NCBI GenBank assembly: GCA_963814905.1
Contig: CAWFEM010000008.1
Location: forward strand, 124,001 to 188,000
Direction of reading: 5' to 3'
From: DASWJZ01 sp963814905
GTDB taxonomy: Bacteria > Pseudomonadota > Alphaproteobacteria > Rhizobiales > Afifellaceae
Length of the DNA stretch: 64,000 nucleotides
Shown here: positions 55,369-63,284 of the stretch, in pieces
Layout of the letters: every line of letters begins with the position of its first letter
How positions within the stretch are numbered: the stretch's first letter is position 1
The notes under the pieces: model-generated
The model's input: only the letters and a program-made list of their open reading frames with translations
Databases searched by the model: none
What the model was told of the DNA's origin: nothing
Program-made: the position numbers and the translations under genes

Positions 55369-56322
55369 ATGACCGATCTTGCGCCGGCCACGCGGCCAAC
55401 TCTCTACTTCATCGGCGTCACCACGACGCAAAGCTCGATCATGAAGGTCTTTCCCGCCTGGGCGGAGCACCTCGGGCTCAAGGATGCCGCGATCAAGGGG
55501 ATCGATTTCCCGCTGCGCGCCGACCCGCAGGCCTATCGTGCCGCCGTGAGCTTCATCAAGGACGACCCGCTCTCGCTCGGCGCACTCGTCACCACGCACA
55601 AGATCGACCTCTTCAAGGCCTGCCGCGACCTTTTCGACGAGATCGGCCCCCATGCCCGCGTGATGGAGGAGACGAGCTGTCTCTCGAAGCAGGGCGGAAA
55701 ATTCGTCTGTCACGCCAAGGATCCGATCTCCTCCGGCCTGGCTTTGAAGGGCTTCCTGCCGAGGAACCATTTCGCCGAGACGCGCGCGGAGCTCTTTGCG
55801 ATCGGGGCGGGCGGCTCGACGATCGCCATCACCTGGTATCTGTCGCAGCCGGAGCTGGGCGCCGACCGGCCCTCCCGCATCGTCGTCTCCGACCGCAATT
55901 CCGAGCGTCTGCAGGAGGTCGCGCGCATCCACCGCGAGTTCGGCATGGCCATCCCGGTCGACTACGTGATCGCTTCCGATCTGGCGGAGAACGACGCGGT
56001 CCTGGCGGGCCTGAAGCCCGGCTCGCTGGTCGTCAACGCGACCGGGCTCGGCAAGGACGCGCCCGGCTCGCCGCTTTCCGACGCCGCGGGCTTCCCCGAA
56101 GGCGGCATCGCCTGGGACCTCAACTATCGCGGTGACCTGGTTTTCCTCGATCAGGCGCGGGCGCAAGAGAAGGAGCGCAATCTCCAGGTCGAGAACGGCT
56201 GGACCTATTTCATCCACGGCTGGACGCAGGTGATCGGCGAGGTCTTTCACGTCGCCATCCCGACCGGTGGCCCTGGCTTCGATGCGATCGCGGCGATCGC
56301 CGCCAAGGCGACGAGCGGGTGA
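55369..56322 (+). CDS. AroE-like (shikimate dehydrogenase fold) oxidoreductase
   Basis: A 317-residue protein with the shikimate dehydrogenase fold: TTQSSIMKVFPAWAEHLGL in place of SLSP..HN, the conserved lysine in VTTHKIDLF, and a Rossmann loop GAGGSTIAITWYL followed by VNATGLG. It is divergent enough from AroE that shikimate is unlikely to be the substrate; a sugar-derived acid or ketose-phosphate is more plausible here. ATG 55369 is chosen by the family start; the frame is open upstream. Second in the isomerase operon. Confidence 0.75.
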   Translation: MTDLAPATRPTLYFIGVTTTQSSIMKVFPAWAEHLGLKDAAIKGIDFPLRADPQAYRAAVSFIKDDPLSLGALVTTHKIDLFKACRDLFDEIGPHARVMEETSCLSKQGGKFVCHAKDPISSGLALKGFLPRNHFAETRAELFAIGAGGSTIAITWYLSQPELGADRPSRIVVSDRNSERLQEVARIHREFGMAIPVDYVIASDLAENDAVLAGLKPGSLVVNATGLGKDAPGSPLSDAAGFPEGGIAWDLNYRGDLVFLDQARAQEKERNLQVENGWTYFIHGWTQVIGEVFHVAIPTGGPGFDAIAAIAAKATSG

Positions 56323-56326
56323 TCCG

Positions 56327-56611
56327 ATGCCGGGACGGATCCTCGTCACGCCCCGCTCGTTGACGGCATCGCCGCATCCGCGCGTCGAGAAGCTGCGCGA
56401 GCTGGGTTTCGAGAACGTCTATTCGGCACCGGGGCGACAGCCGGACGAAGCCGAGTTGCTGCGGGAGCCGCGCACGCTTGCTCTTGTCGGACACCCGCGC
56501 GTCATTGCGACGAGCCATGTCGGCGCCTTCACCGAGGAGAGCGTCGAGCGCGCGACCGAGATGGCGGTAGCAAATCTTCTCGATGCGCTCGCGTCGGGAG
56601 GCGTCGCATGA
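56327..56611 (+). pseudogene. Internally deleted D-2-hydroxyacid dehydrogenase
   Basis: A 94-residue frame that joins the start of a D-2-hydroxyacid dehydrogenase (RILVTPRSLTASPHPRVEKL to PDEAELL, about 45 residues) directly to its end (LALVGHPRVIATSHVGAFTE to LLDALASGG). The whole NAD-binding domain, about 200 residues, is missing, including the catalytic Arg and Glu; only the C-terminal His of the HxG block may remain (as SHVGAF). It is in frame and follows the AroE-like gene by 4 bp. Probably non-functional. Confidence 0.8.
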
Positions 56612-56637
56612 ACGCCCGCGCCCGCACTTCGCGCGGA

Positions 56638-56666
56638 GCGCCGGATCGCCTGGTCCGATCCGGCGC
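56638..56666. terminator. Perfect 11-bp hairpin before the rpiR gene
   Basis: GCGCCGGATCG-N7-CGATCCGGCGC, in the 100-bp gap between the deleted dehydrogenase and rpiR. No T-run follows, so it may be an attenuator, transcript stabiliser or Rho-assisted terminator. Confidence 0.45.
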
Positions 56667-56720
56667 CTGTGGAGTCTCCGCTCGCGGTAAGCTAGGTTCA
56701 GCCGGCTAGGAATGCATTCC

Positions 56721-57605
56721 ATGCTGCTCACCGATCAACCGATCGCGCCTACCGCCGGCCAGAACATCCTGGAGGTGGTGAGAACGGCGTACGCGCGGCT
56801 GCGCAAGTCGGAGCGCAAGGTGGCCGACCTTGTGCTCGAGCATCCGCGCAAGGTGCTTGGCGCGACGGTCGCGGAGACGGCGGAGCTCGCTGACGTCAGC
56901 CAGCCGACCGTGATCCGCTTTTGCACCGCGCTCGGCTGCGTGGGCTTCCAGGATTTCAAGCTGCGGCTCGCGCACAGTCTGGCGCTCGGGACGCCCGCGA
57001 CGCATTCCGTCCTGTCGGAGGACGACGCCGCCTCGACGGTGGCTGAGAAGATCTTCGACTATACGATCTCGAGCCTCGACTGGGCCAGGCATCACCTCGA
57101 CAGGGAAGCGGTGGAGACGGCCGTCACGTTTTTGGAGAAGGCGCGCTCCATCGAGTTCTTCGGCTTCGGCGCCTCCGGCATCGTGGCGAGCGACGCGCAG
57201 CAGAAGTTCCCGCTCTTCGGGGTTCCCTGCGGCGCCCAGCTCGACTCGCACCAGCAGATCATGGCCGCGACGATGATGGGGCCGAGCGACGTCGCCGTCG
57301 TCATCTCCAATACCGGCCGCACGCGCTCGATCCTCAACGTCGCGCGCACCGCGCGGGAGAACGGCGCCAAGGTCGTCGGCATCACCGGCTCGCGCTCGCC
57401 GCTCGTCGACGAGTGCGACGTCGCGCTGATCGTCGAGACGCTGGACAACACCAACGTCTATACGCCGACGATCTCGCGCATCGCCGCGCTCGTCGTGATC
57501 GACATTCTCTCCACCGCGGTGGCGCTGAGGCGCAATGACGAGCGCCTGCGGCGCTTCCAGACGATGAAGCAGCGTCTTGCCGAGTTGCGCACGATCGAGG
57601 AGTGA
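56721..57605 (+). CDS. MurR/RpiR family transcriptional regulator
   Basis: A 294-residue regulator with an N-terminal HTH (about 25-75: HPRKVLGATVAETAELADVS, then QPTVIRFCTALGCVG) and a C-terminal SIS phosphosugar-binding domain (about 120-260: FFGFGASGIVASDAQ, ISNTGRTRS). Such proteins sense phosphosugars. ATG 56721 has AGGA about nine bases upstream; ATG 56712 is an alternative. It closes the cupin-isomerase operon and likely regulates it. Confidence 0.9.
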   Translation: MLLTDQPIAPTAGQNILEVVRTAYARLRKSERKVADLVLEHPRKVLGATVAETAELADVSQPTVIRFCTALGCVGFQDFKLRLAHSLALGTPATHSVLSEDDAASTVAEKIFDYTISSLDWARHHLDREAVETAVTFLEKARSIEFFGFGASGIVASDAQQKFPLFGVPCGAQLDSHQQIMAATMMGPSDVAVVISNTGRTRSILNVARTARENGAKVVGITGSRSPLVDECDVALIVETLDNTNVYTPTISRIAALVVIDILSTAVALRRNDERLRRFQTMKQRLAELRTIEE

Positions 57606-57618
57606 TCGGGCGCGGCTC

Positions 57619-59991
57619 CTAGTCGTCGACCGCGACGTGAAAATCCTCGCCCACCCACGCTTGCGTATCGCGCCAGCGGAAGGTGAAATCGACACGGCGC
57701 ACATTCTCCAAGCCGGACAGGCTGACCTCGAAAGCGTGTGAGCCGAGCCCGGCCTCTTTCGTTTCGCCGTCGCTGACGTTCTGCCACCCGTCGACGCCCC
57801 AATGGACGCGCGCGGGGCGCGGGAGCGCGATCACCAGCGTTCCGCCGCGCTCGGTCCGTGCGATTTGCGCGTGCGGACACCAGATCGCGTATCTGATCGT
57901 CGGGCGCCGGCCGCCATAGCGGCGCCAGACCGCCGGCGGCCGGTCGAACGGATATCCGAGATGGCGCGAGACCATGAGCTTGATGAACTCCGCGTGCGCC
58001 CAGGCGAGCGGCATCGCCGATCCGGTCGGCTTGCCCGGAAATAGCCCCTGCGCGCGCAGCGCCTCGGCGTCCCACACCTGCTCGGGCATCATCCCGCCAG
58101 CTCCGGTCATCGACGCCATGGTGCGGAGATAGGGTGCCGGATCGTTGCCCGCGACCAGCTCATAGTGGCCGCGCTCGCCGGCAAGAAGCGGCCATCCGCG
58201 CCCGCGCCCCGTGCCGTCGAAGGGACCGCCATCGTCGTGCTCGCCGTAGCCGTCGCCGTTGTAGCGGTGCCAGACCGGGCCCTTCGGCGTGTCGGTCTTC
58301 AGGATCGCATCCACCACCTTCACGCTGTCGCGGATCAGCGCGTCCGTCGGGGCGCGAAGCCCGAAGCGCACGAGCTGAAGAAAGTCGACGCCGACCTCCT
58401 CGTCGTAGGTGATGTGACTCGCTTCGCGAAGGTTGCGGATGTCGAACCGGCCCTTGACGGCCGTCGGATCGTGCAGCACCTCCGGCGGCGCGATGCGGAT
58501 ATAATAGCCCTCTACGCCGACGGTCCTGGCGAGGGTCGTACCTTCGACCGCGGTCCATGCCTCGATGTTGGCGTTCCAGAAGTCGGCGAGGGCAAGCGCG
58601 GAGGTTCGCGACGGCTCCGGGAGGAACTCCGCACCGGCGACGAGAGCGGCGATGCTTGCGGCAAGCGTGAAGCCGTTGACCCCGGCATTCTCCTCCCATC
58701 GGTCCTGGCTGCTCGACGGACCAGTGCGGGCGATATAGGAAAGCGCCTTCAGCACCATGTCGTGCACGTCCGTTCCGTGCAGCGCCTGGCGGTCGGCGAG
58801 CGCTGCGGCGAGCAGCACCGGAAACGCCGTCTCGTCGAGCTGCATGCCCTGCCAATAGGCGGTGCCGCCGAGCCATTGGTTCTGGTACCAGCTGCCGTCC
58901 GGCTTCTGCGTGGCGATCAGGTAGCGCAGCGTCTCGCGCGCCTCGTGCTCCGCGCCGAGCGCGAGCAGCCCGGTGGCGCACTCGACCAGGTCACGCGGCC
59001 AAACCAGATGATAGCCGCCGAGGTTGTCGCCGCTGTTGCCCCACGGCACGCTCAGGCTGGCGACCATGGCGCCCGGATAGGTCTTGTCGCGATGCGTGCG
59101 CAGCACCATCGAGGAGAGCTGCAACTGGTCGGCCAGCTCCATCGACGGCTCATCCGGCAGCATCGAGCGCTTCTTGCGGCGCTCGTGCCATCGCCGCCAG
59201 TCGGCGACCTGTTGCTGCACGAGGTTGTCGAAGGGCTGCATGAGGCTTGAGAGTGTAAGCGTCGCGGCGGCCTGGATGGTGTCGCCGAAGCCCAAGGCGA
59301 GGACGGCGTTGCGGGCAAGTGCCCCGACGAGGGCGACGTTGCCCGGCCCGGCGGAGGCATATTGCCAGGTCAGCGCGCCGTTGCGGTGAAAGTCCTGCCA
59401 ACCGTCGGTCTCGCCGACATAGCCTGCGCCAAGCGCGCCGAATGCCTCGCGCTGGTTGTCGTCGACGGCCGCGACCGCCAGTGCAAAGGGGCCTTGCTCG
59501 GCGGTGAGCAGCCGGCGCCCGCTTTGGCGGCGGATGGTGGCGAGGTTATGCGTGCCGTCGGTGCCGAGCCGCGGCGCGAGAAGCACATAGGGCTTGAGCT
59601 CCGCATCGCCCGCGAGGTCGACCTCGATCGCCAGCACGTCACGATCCGGATCGGGGGTGACGCGCAGCGTGAGCGTGAAGCGCGCATGCGTGTGCACGAT
59701 CTCGACCGCCGGCGTGCCCGGCGCCAGGAGACGCAAGGTGTAGTTCTGCAGCCGCTTGACCTCGACCCAGAAGCCGTGGCCGTCGCCGACGATGAAGCCG
59801 AGATCGCGGATCTGCGGAAGGTCGACGCGTGGGTAGTAGACCTCGTTCAGTATGCCGTAGCCGAGCGTGAACCAGACGCGCGAACGGCCGAGCGCGCAGC
59901 CGACGACGTCCTTGGCGCTGCTCGTCCAGGTCGGAGCGATGCCGGGGCCGCCGGGTGCTGAGCCGCGGGATACCTCGATCGGCTCAAGCAT
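57619..59991 (-). CDS. GH15 glucoamylase / glucodextranase-type enzyme
   Basis: A 790-residue glycoside hydrolase family 15 enzyme. An N-terminal beta-rich domain (to about residue 270) precedes the (alpha/alpha)6 barrel, with the acidic RWEENAGVNGFTLAA and GERGHYELVAG blocks that carry the catalytic glutamates in this family, plus HLVWPRDLVECA. There is no signal peptide, so it acts on intracellular alpha-glucan such as glycogen or maltodextrin, releasing glucose. Last gene of gnd-zwf-ppgK-GH15. Confidence 0.88.
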   Translation of the reverse strand: MLEPIEVSRGSAPGGPGIAPTWTSSAKDVVGCALGRSRVWFTLGYGILNEVYYPRVDLPQIRDLGFIVGDGHGFWVEVKRLQNYTLRLLAPGTPAVEIVHTHARFTLTLRVTPDPDRDVLAIEVDLAGDAELKPYVLLAPRLGTDGTHNLATIRRQSGRRLLTAEQGPFALAVAAVDDNQREAFGALGAGYVGETDGWQDFHRNGALTWQYASAGPGNVALVGALARNAVLALGFGDTIQAAATLTLSSLMQPFDNLVQQQVADWRRWHERRKKRSMLPDEPSMELADQLQLSSMVLRTHRDKTYPGAMVASLSVPWGNSGDNLGGYHLVWPRDLVECATGLLALGAEHEARETLRYLIATQKPDGSWYQNQWLGGTAYWQGMQLDETAFPVLLAAALADRQALHGTDVHDMVLKALSYIARTGPSSSQDRWEENAGVNGFTLAASIAALVAGAEFLPEPSRTSALALADFWNANIEAWTAVEGTTLARTVGVEGYYIRIAPPEVLHDPTAVKGRFDIRNLREASHITYDEEVGVDFLQLVRFGLRAPTDALIRDSVKVVDAILKTDTPKGPVWHRYNGDGYGEHDDGGPFDGTGRGRGWPLLAGERGHYELVAGNDPAPYLRTMASMTGAGGMMPEQVWDAEALRAQGLFPGKPTGSAMPLAWAHAEFIKLMVSRHLGYPFDRPPAVWRRYGGRRPTIRYAIWCPHAQIARTERGGTLVIALPRPARVHWGVDGWQNVSDGETKEAGLGSHAFEVSLSGLENVRRVDFTFRWRDTQAWVGEDFHVAVDD

Positions 59992-60718
59992 GGGGCTTAC
60001 GCTCGTCCCAGAGCCGAAATCCTCCGATGAAGGCGTTTTCGTTGTCGCCGAGCCGCGCGTGCGGCGGCAGCGTTTTCAACTTCGTCGCGTTGCCGCCGCC
60101 CAGAACGACATAATCGGGCTCAAGCGCGGCCGTAAGATGCTCGACCGCGGAGGCGACGACGTGGCGCCACCTCTTGAGCCCCATCCGTTTAAGGCCGTCG
60201 CGGCCGAGATATTGCTCGAACGTCTTTCCGTGCCGATAGCCGAGATGCGCCAATTCCATCGGTTGCACCGCGCCGTCGACAATCATGGCCGCGCCCAGAC
60301 CTGTTCCGAGGCCTAGGAACAGCATGCGCCCGCCTGAATAGCTGCCGAGCGCCTGCATGACGGCGTCGTTGACGATCTTGATCGGTCGGGCGAACGCGGC
60401 GTGAAAATCGAACCCGACCCAGCCGCTGCCGAGATTGTGCGGCTCGGCGATGGGCCGATTGTGAATGACCGGCCCGGGATATCCCATCGACACGACATCG
60501 TAGTCCCAGTCCTTCGTCAGCTCCAGGACCTGGGCCGCCATTTCCCGAGCGCTGAGATCAGGGCCGGACTCGAACGCGCGCCTCTCCGATTTTGAGTTCA
60601 GCAGAACTTTGACATGCGTTCCGCCGACGTCGATCGCAAGAATCTTGCGGCGCTTTCCACGCTGACCGGATCGGGGCGGTTTTACGGGCGTCGCAGCTTT
60701 TCCACGCTTATTGCTCAT
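59984..60718 (-). CDS. ppgK: Polyphosphate/ATP glucokinase, ROK family (PPGK-like)
   Basis: A 244-residue ROK-fold kinase: phosphate loop LAIDVGGTHVKVLL, GYPGPVIHNRPIAEPHNLG, the catalytic region IVNDAVMQALG and GLGTGLGAAMIVDG. The order and C-terminal LGGGNATKLKTLPP block resemble polyphosphate glucokinase. It would phosphorylate glucose released by the neighbouring glucoamylase. Start ATG 60718 overlaps the zwf stop by 11 bp, and its stop overlaps the GH15 start by 8 bp. Whether polyphosphate or ATP is the donor is unknown. Confidence 0.85.
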   Translation of the reverse strand: MSNKRGKAATPVKPPRSGQRGKRRKILAIDVGGTHVKVLLNSKSERRAFESGPDLSAREMAAQVLELTKDWDYDVVSMGYPGPVIHNRPIAEPHNLGSGWVGFDFHAAFARPIKIVNDAVMQALGSYSGGRMLFLGLGTGLGAAMIVDGAVQPMELAHLGYRHGKTFEQYLGRDGLKRMGLKRWRHVVASAVEHLTAALEPDYVVLGGGNATKLKTLPPHARLGDNENAFIGGFRLWDERKPHA

Positions 60719-62111
60719 GATTCGATCCGCCGGCGACGCTCGGCTCGCGCCAGCCGCCGGCGCCTTTCGCGATTTCAGCTGCCTCGGCCGGCCCCATGGA
60801 TCCGCGATCGTATTCGTGCAGCGGCGTCTTGTTGCCGAGGATAGGGTCGACGATGCGCCATTGCGCTTCGGCGCTGTCCTGTCGCGCGAACAGCGTCGCG
60901 TCTCCGAGCATCGCATCGCCGATGAGCCGCTCGTAGGCGCTCATCTCGTCGCCGCTGCTGTGCATCACCTTGAGTTCGGCCTGCTCGCCGGTCATCGCCT
61001 CGCCGGGCTTCTTGGTTCGCGCGCCGAGGGCGATCACCACGTCGGGACTGAGGCGGAAGCGGAGATAGTTCGGCCGCCGCGGTCGGCTCGTGCCGAAAAC
61101 GATCTTCGGCGGATAGTCGAAATCGACCACCACTTCGGTTGCCGTAACCGACAGACACTTGCCCGCCCGCACCAGGAACGGCACGCCCTGCCACCTCCAG
61201 GAATCGATGTGCAGGCGCAGGGCAGCGAACGTCTCGACCTCGGAGTCCGGCGCTACACCCGGCTCGCTTCGGTAGCCGTTGAATTGGCCGCGGACGAGCT
61301 CCGCCGGGTCGAGCGGCCGCACGGAGTTGAACAGCTTGATCTTCTCGTCACGCACAAAGTTGGCGTCGTCGCTGACCGGACACTCCATCGCCAGAATAGC
61401 GACGATCTGCAGAAGATGGTTCTGGATGACATCGCGAAGGGCGCCGACCTCCTCGTAGAAGCGGCCGCGGCCGGCGACGCCGAAACTTTCGGCCATCGTG
61501 ATCTGGACGCTGCGCACATAGTTGCGGTTCCAGATCGGCTCCAGAAACGCGTTGGCGAAGCGGAAATAGAGAAGGTTTTGGACCGGCTCCTTGCCGAGGA
61601 AGTGGTCGATCCTGAAAATAGCGTTTTCCGCCAGAACCTTGTGCAGCGTCTGATCGAGAGCCACCGCCGATTGGAGATCCCGCCCGAAGGGCTTTTCGAT
61701 GACGACGCGAGCGCCCTCGACACCGCCGGAACTGGCCAGGCCATCGACGACGTCGGGAAACATGCTCGGCGGGATGGCGAGGTAGTAGAGCGGCCGCTGG
61801 CAACCGCTTAGCGCCGAACGCAATTGCCGGAATGTCTCGGCATCTCGGTAGTCGCCATCGATGTAGCGCAAGAGTCCGGCGAGCCGCGCGAAGACGTCCG
61901 CATCGAAGTCGGGCGCTTCTTTCACGGCGTCTCGCGCGTGCGCCTTCAGGTCGTCGAGTGTCCAGCCGGATTTCGCCACGCCGACAACCGGGACGTGGAG
62001 CTTGCCGCGCCGGCACATCGCGTAAAGGGCGGGAAGAATCTTCTTGTGCGCGAGATCGCCGCTCGCGCCGAACAGGACCAATGCGTCCGAGGGTGCGGCG
62101 GTCGTCGTCAC
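60708..62111 (-). CDS. zwf: Glucose-6-phosphate dehydrogenase
   Basis: A 467-residue NAD(P)-dependent enzyme of the oxidative pentose phosphate/Entner-Doudoroff routes. The nucleotide loop LFGASGDLAHKKILPALY and the substrate signature IFRIDHFLGKEPVQNL with the catalytic His are intact. The upstream gnd stop is 1 bp from its start, and the downstream kinase overlaps it, so this is a tight operon linking glucose release to NADPH production. Confidence 0.95.
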   Translation of the reverse strand: MTTTAAPSDALVLFGASGDLAHKKILPALYAMCRRGKLHVPVVGVAKSGWTLDDLKAHARDAVKEAPDFDADVFARLAGLLRYIDGDYRDAETFRQLRSALSGCQRPLYYLAIPPSMFPDVVDGLASSGGVEGARVVIEKPFGRDLQSAVALDQTLHKVLAENAIFRIDHFLGKEPVQNLLYFRFANAFLEPIWNRNYVRSVQITMAESFGVAGRGRFYEEVGALRDVIQNHLLQIVAILAMECPVSDDANFVRDEKIKLFNSVRPLDPAELVRGQFNGYRSEPGVAPDSEVETFAALRLHIDSWRWQGVPFLVRAGKCLSVTATEVVVDFDYPPKIVFGTSRPRRPNYLRFRLSPDVVIALGARTKKPGEAMTGEQAELKVMHSSGDEMSAYERLIGDAMLGDATLFARQDSAEAQWRIVDPILGNKTPLHEYDRGSMGPAEAAEIAKGAGGWREPSVAGGSNHEQ

Positions 62112-62112
62112 G

Positions 62113-63132
62113 CTATTTGTCCGCGGGTTTCTCGACGTGGCCGCCGAACTCGTCGCGCATCGCGGAGAGCATCTTGTCGGCGAAATCGGCGGCGCCGCGC
62201 GAAGCGAAGCGCTCGAAGAGCGCCGTGCTCAACACCGGTACCGGCACACCTTCGTCGATCGCCGCCTTCACCGTCCAGCGCCCCTCTCCGGAATCGGAAA
62301 CCCGTCCCTTGAAGGCCGAGAGTTCGGGGTCGTTCAGAAGCGCCTCCGCCGTCAGGTCGAGAAGCCAGGAGGAGATGACGCTGCCGCGGCGCCACACCTC
62401 GGCGACCTCCGCGACATCGATTTCGTAGCGGTAGGCCTCCGGATCGGCGAGAGGCGCGGTCTCCGCGTCGGCGACGCCCGTCTTCGCGCCGACATTGGCG
62501 TGGCGCAGCACGTTGAGACCTTCGGCGTAGGCGGCCATGAGGCCGTATTCGATCCCGTTATGGACCATCTTGACGAAGTGGCCGGCGCCGCTCGGGCCGC
62601 AATGCAGATAGCCGTGCTCGGCCGTCGTGGCGCGGTCCGCGCGTCCAGGGATGCGCGGCGCGGAATCGATCGCGGGCGCGAGCGTGGCGAAGATCGGATC
62701 GAGCCGCCTGACCGGCTCGTCTTCCCCGCCGATCATTTGACAGTAGCCGCGCTCCAGGCCCCAGACGCCGCCGCTGGTGCCGACATCGAGATAGTGGATG
62801 CGCTTTTGCTGAAGCGCCTTCGCGCGGGCGATGTCGTCGCGGTAGTAGGAATTGCCGCCGTCGATCAGCACGTCATCCGCCGCGAGAAGACCGGTCAATT
62901 GGCCGATCGTGTCGTCGACGATAGCCGCCGGTAGCATCATCCAGACGGCGCGCGGGGCTTTCAGCTTGGCGACGAGATCGGCCATCGAATCCGCGCCGAC
63001 GGCGCCTTCACCGGCGAGCGCCGCCACCGATTGCGGCCTGATGTCGAAGACGACGCACTCATGCCCGCCGCGCATGAGCCGGCGCGCAATGTTGGCGCCC
63101 ATCCGTCCGAGCCCGATAATGCCTAGCTGCAT
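62113..63132 (-). CDS. gnd: 6-phosphogluconate dehydrogenase, decarboxylating (short, NAD-type)
   Basis: A 339-residue short-form enzyme. The Rossmann loop IIGLGRMGANIARRLMRGG is followed by an Asp at the end of the second strand (VVFDIRPQS), which favours NAD+ over NADP+. Catalytic motifs DVGTSGGVWGLERGYC and GHFVKMVHNGIEYGLM (with the catalytic Lys) are kept. ATG 63132 has TTGGAG upstream. First gene of the gnd-zwf-ppgK-GH15 operon. Confidence 0.93.
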   Translation of the reverse strand: MQLGIIGLGRMGANIARRLMRGGHECVVFDIRPQSVAALAGEGAVGADSMADLVAKLKAPRAVWMMLPAAIVDDTIGQLTGLLAADDVLIDGGNSYYRDDIARAKALQQKRIHYLDVGTSGGVWGLERGYCQMIGGEDEPVRRLDPIFATLAPAIDSAPRIPGRADRATTAEHGYLHCGPSGAGHFVKMVHNGIEYGLMAAYAEGLNVLRHANVGAKTGVADAETAPLADPEAYRYEIDVAEVAEVWRRGSVISSWLLDLTAEALLNDPELSAFKGRVSDSGEGRWTVKAAIDEGVPVPVLSTALFERFASRGAADFADKMLSAMRDEFGGHVEKPADK

Positions 63133-63284
63133 GGTCGCTCCAAATTCCGGCGGGCCAGCGGCCGAGCCGCTCAAAGGAGGAAATAGAGCATTGCCCGCGA
63201 TGTCGCTACCCGTCAGCGAATACGTTTAAGAAAGCCTCGACGCCCGGCGTATTTCCGAAGCGATGCAGCTTTATTCGGGCGAGC

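Noticed and set aside
55165..56349. Long minus-strand frame opposite the AroE-like gene
   Set aside because: Shadow frame typical of high-GC coding DNA; no recognisable motifs.
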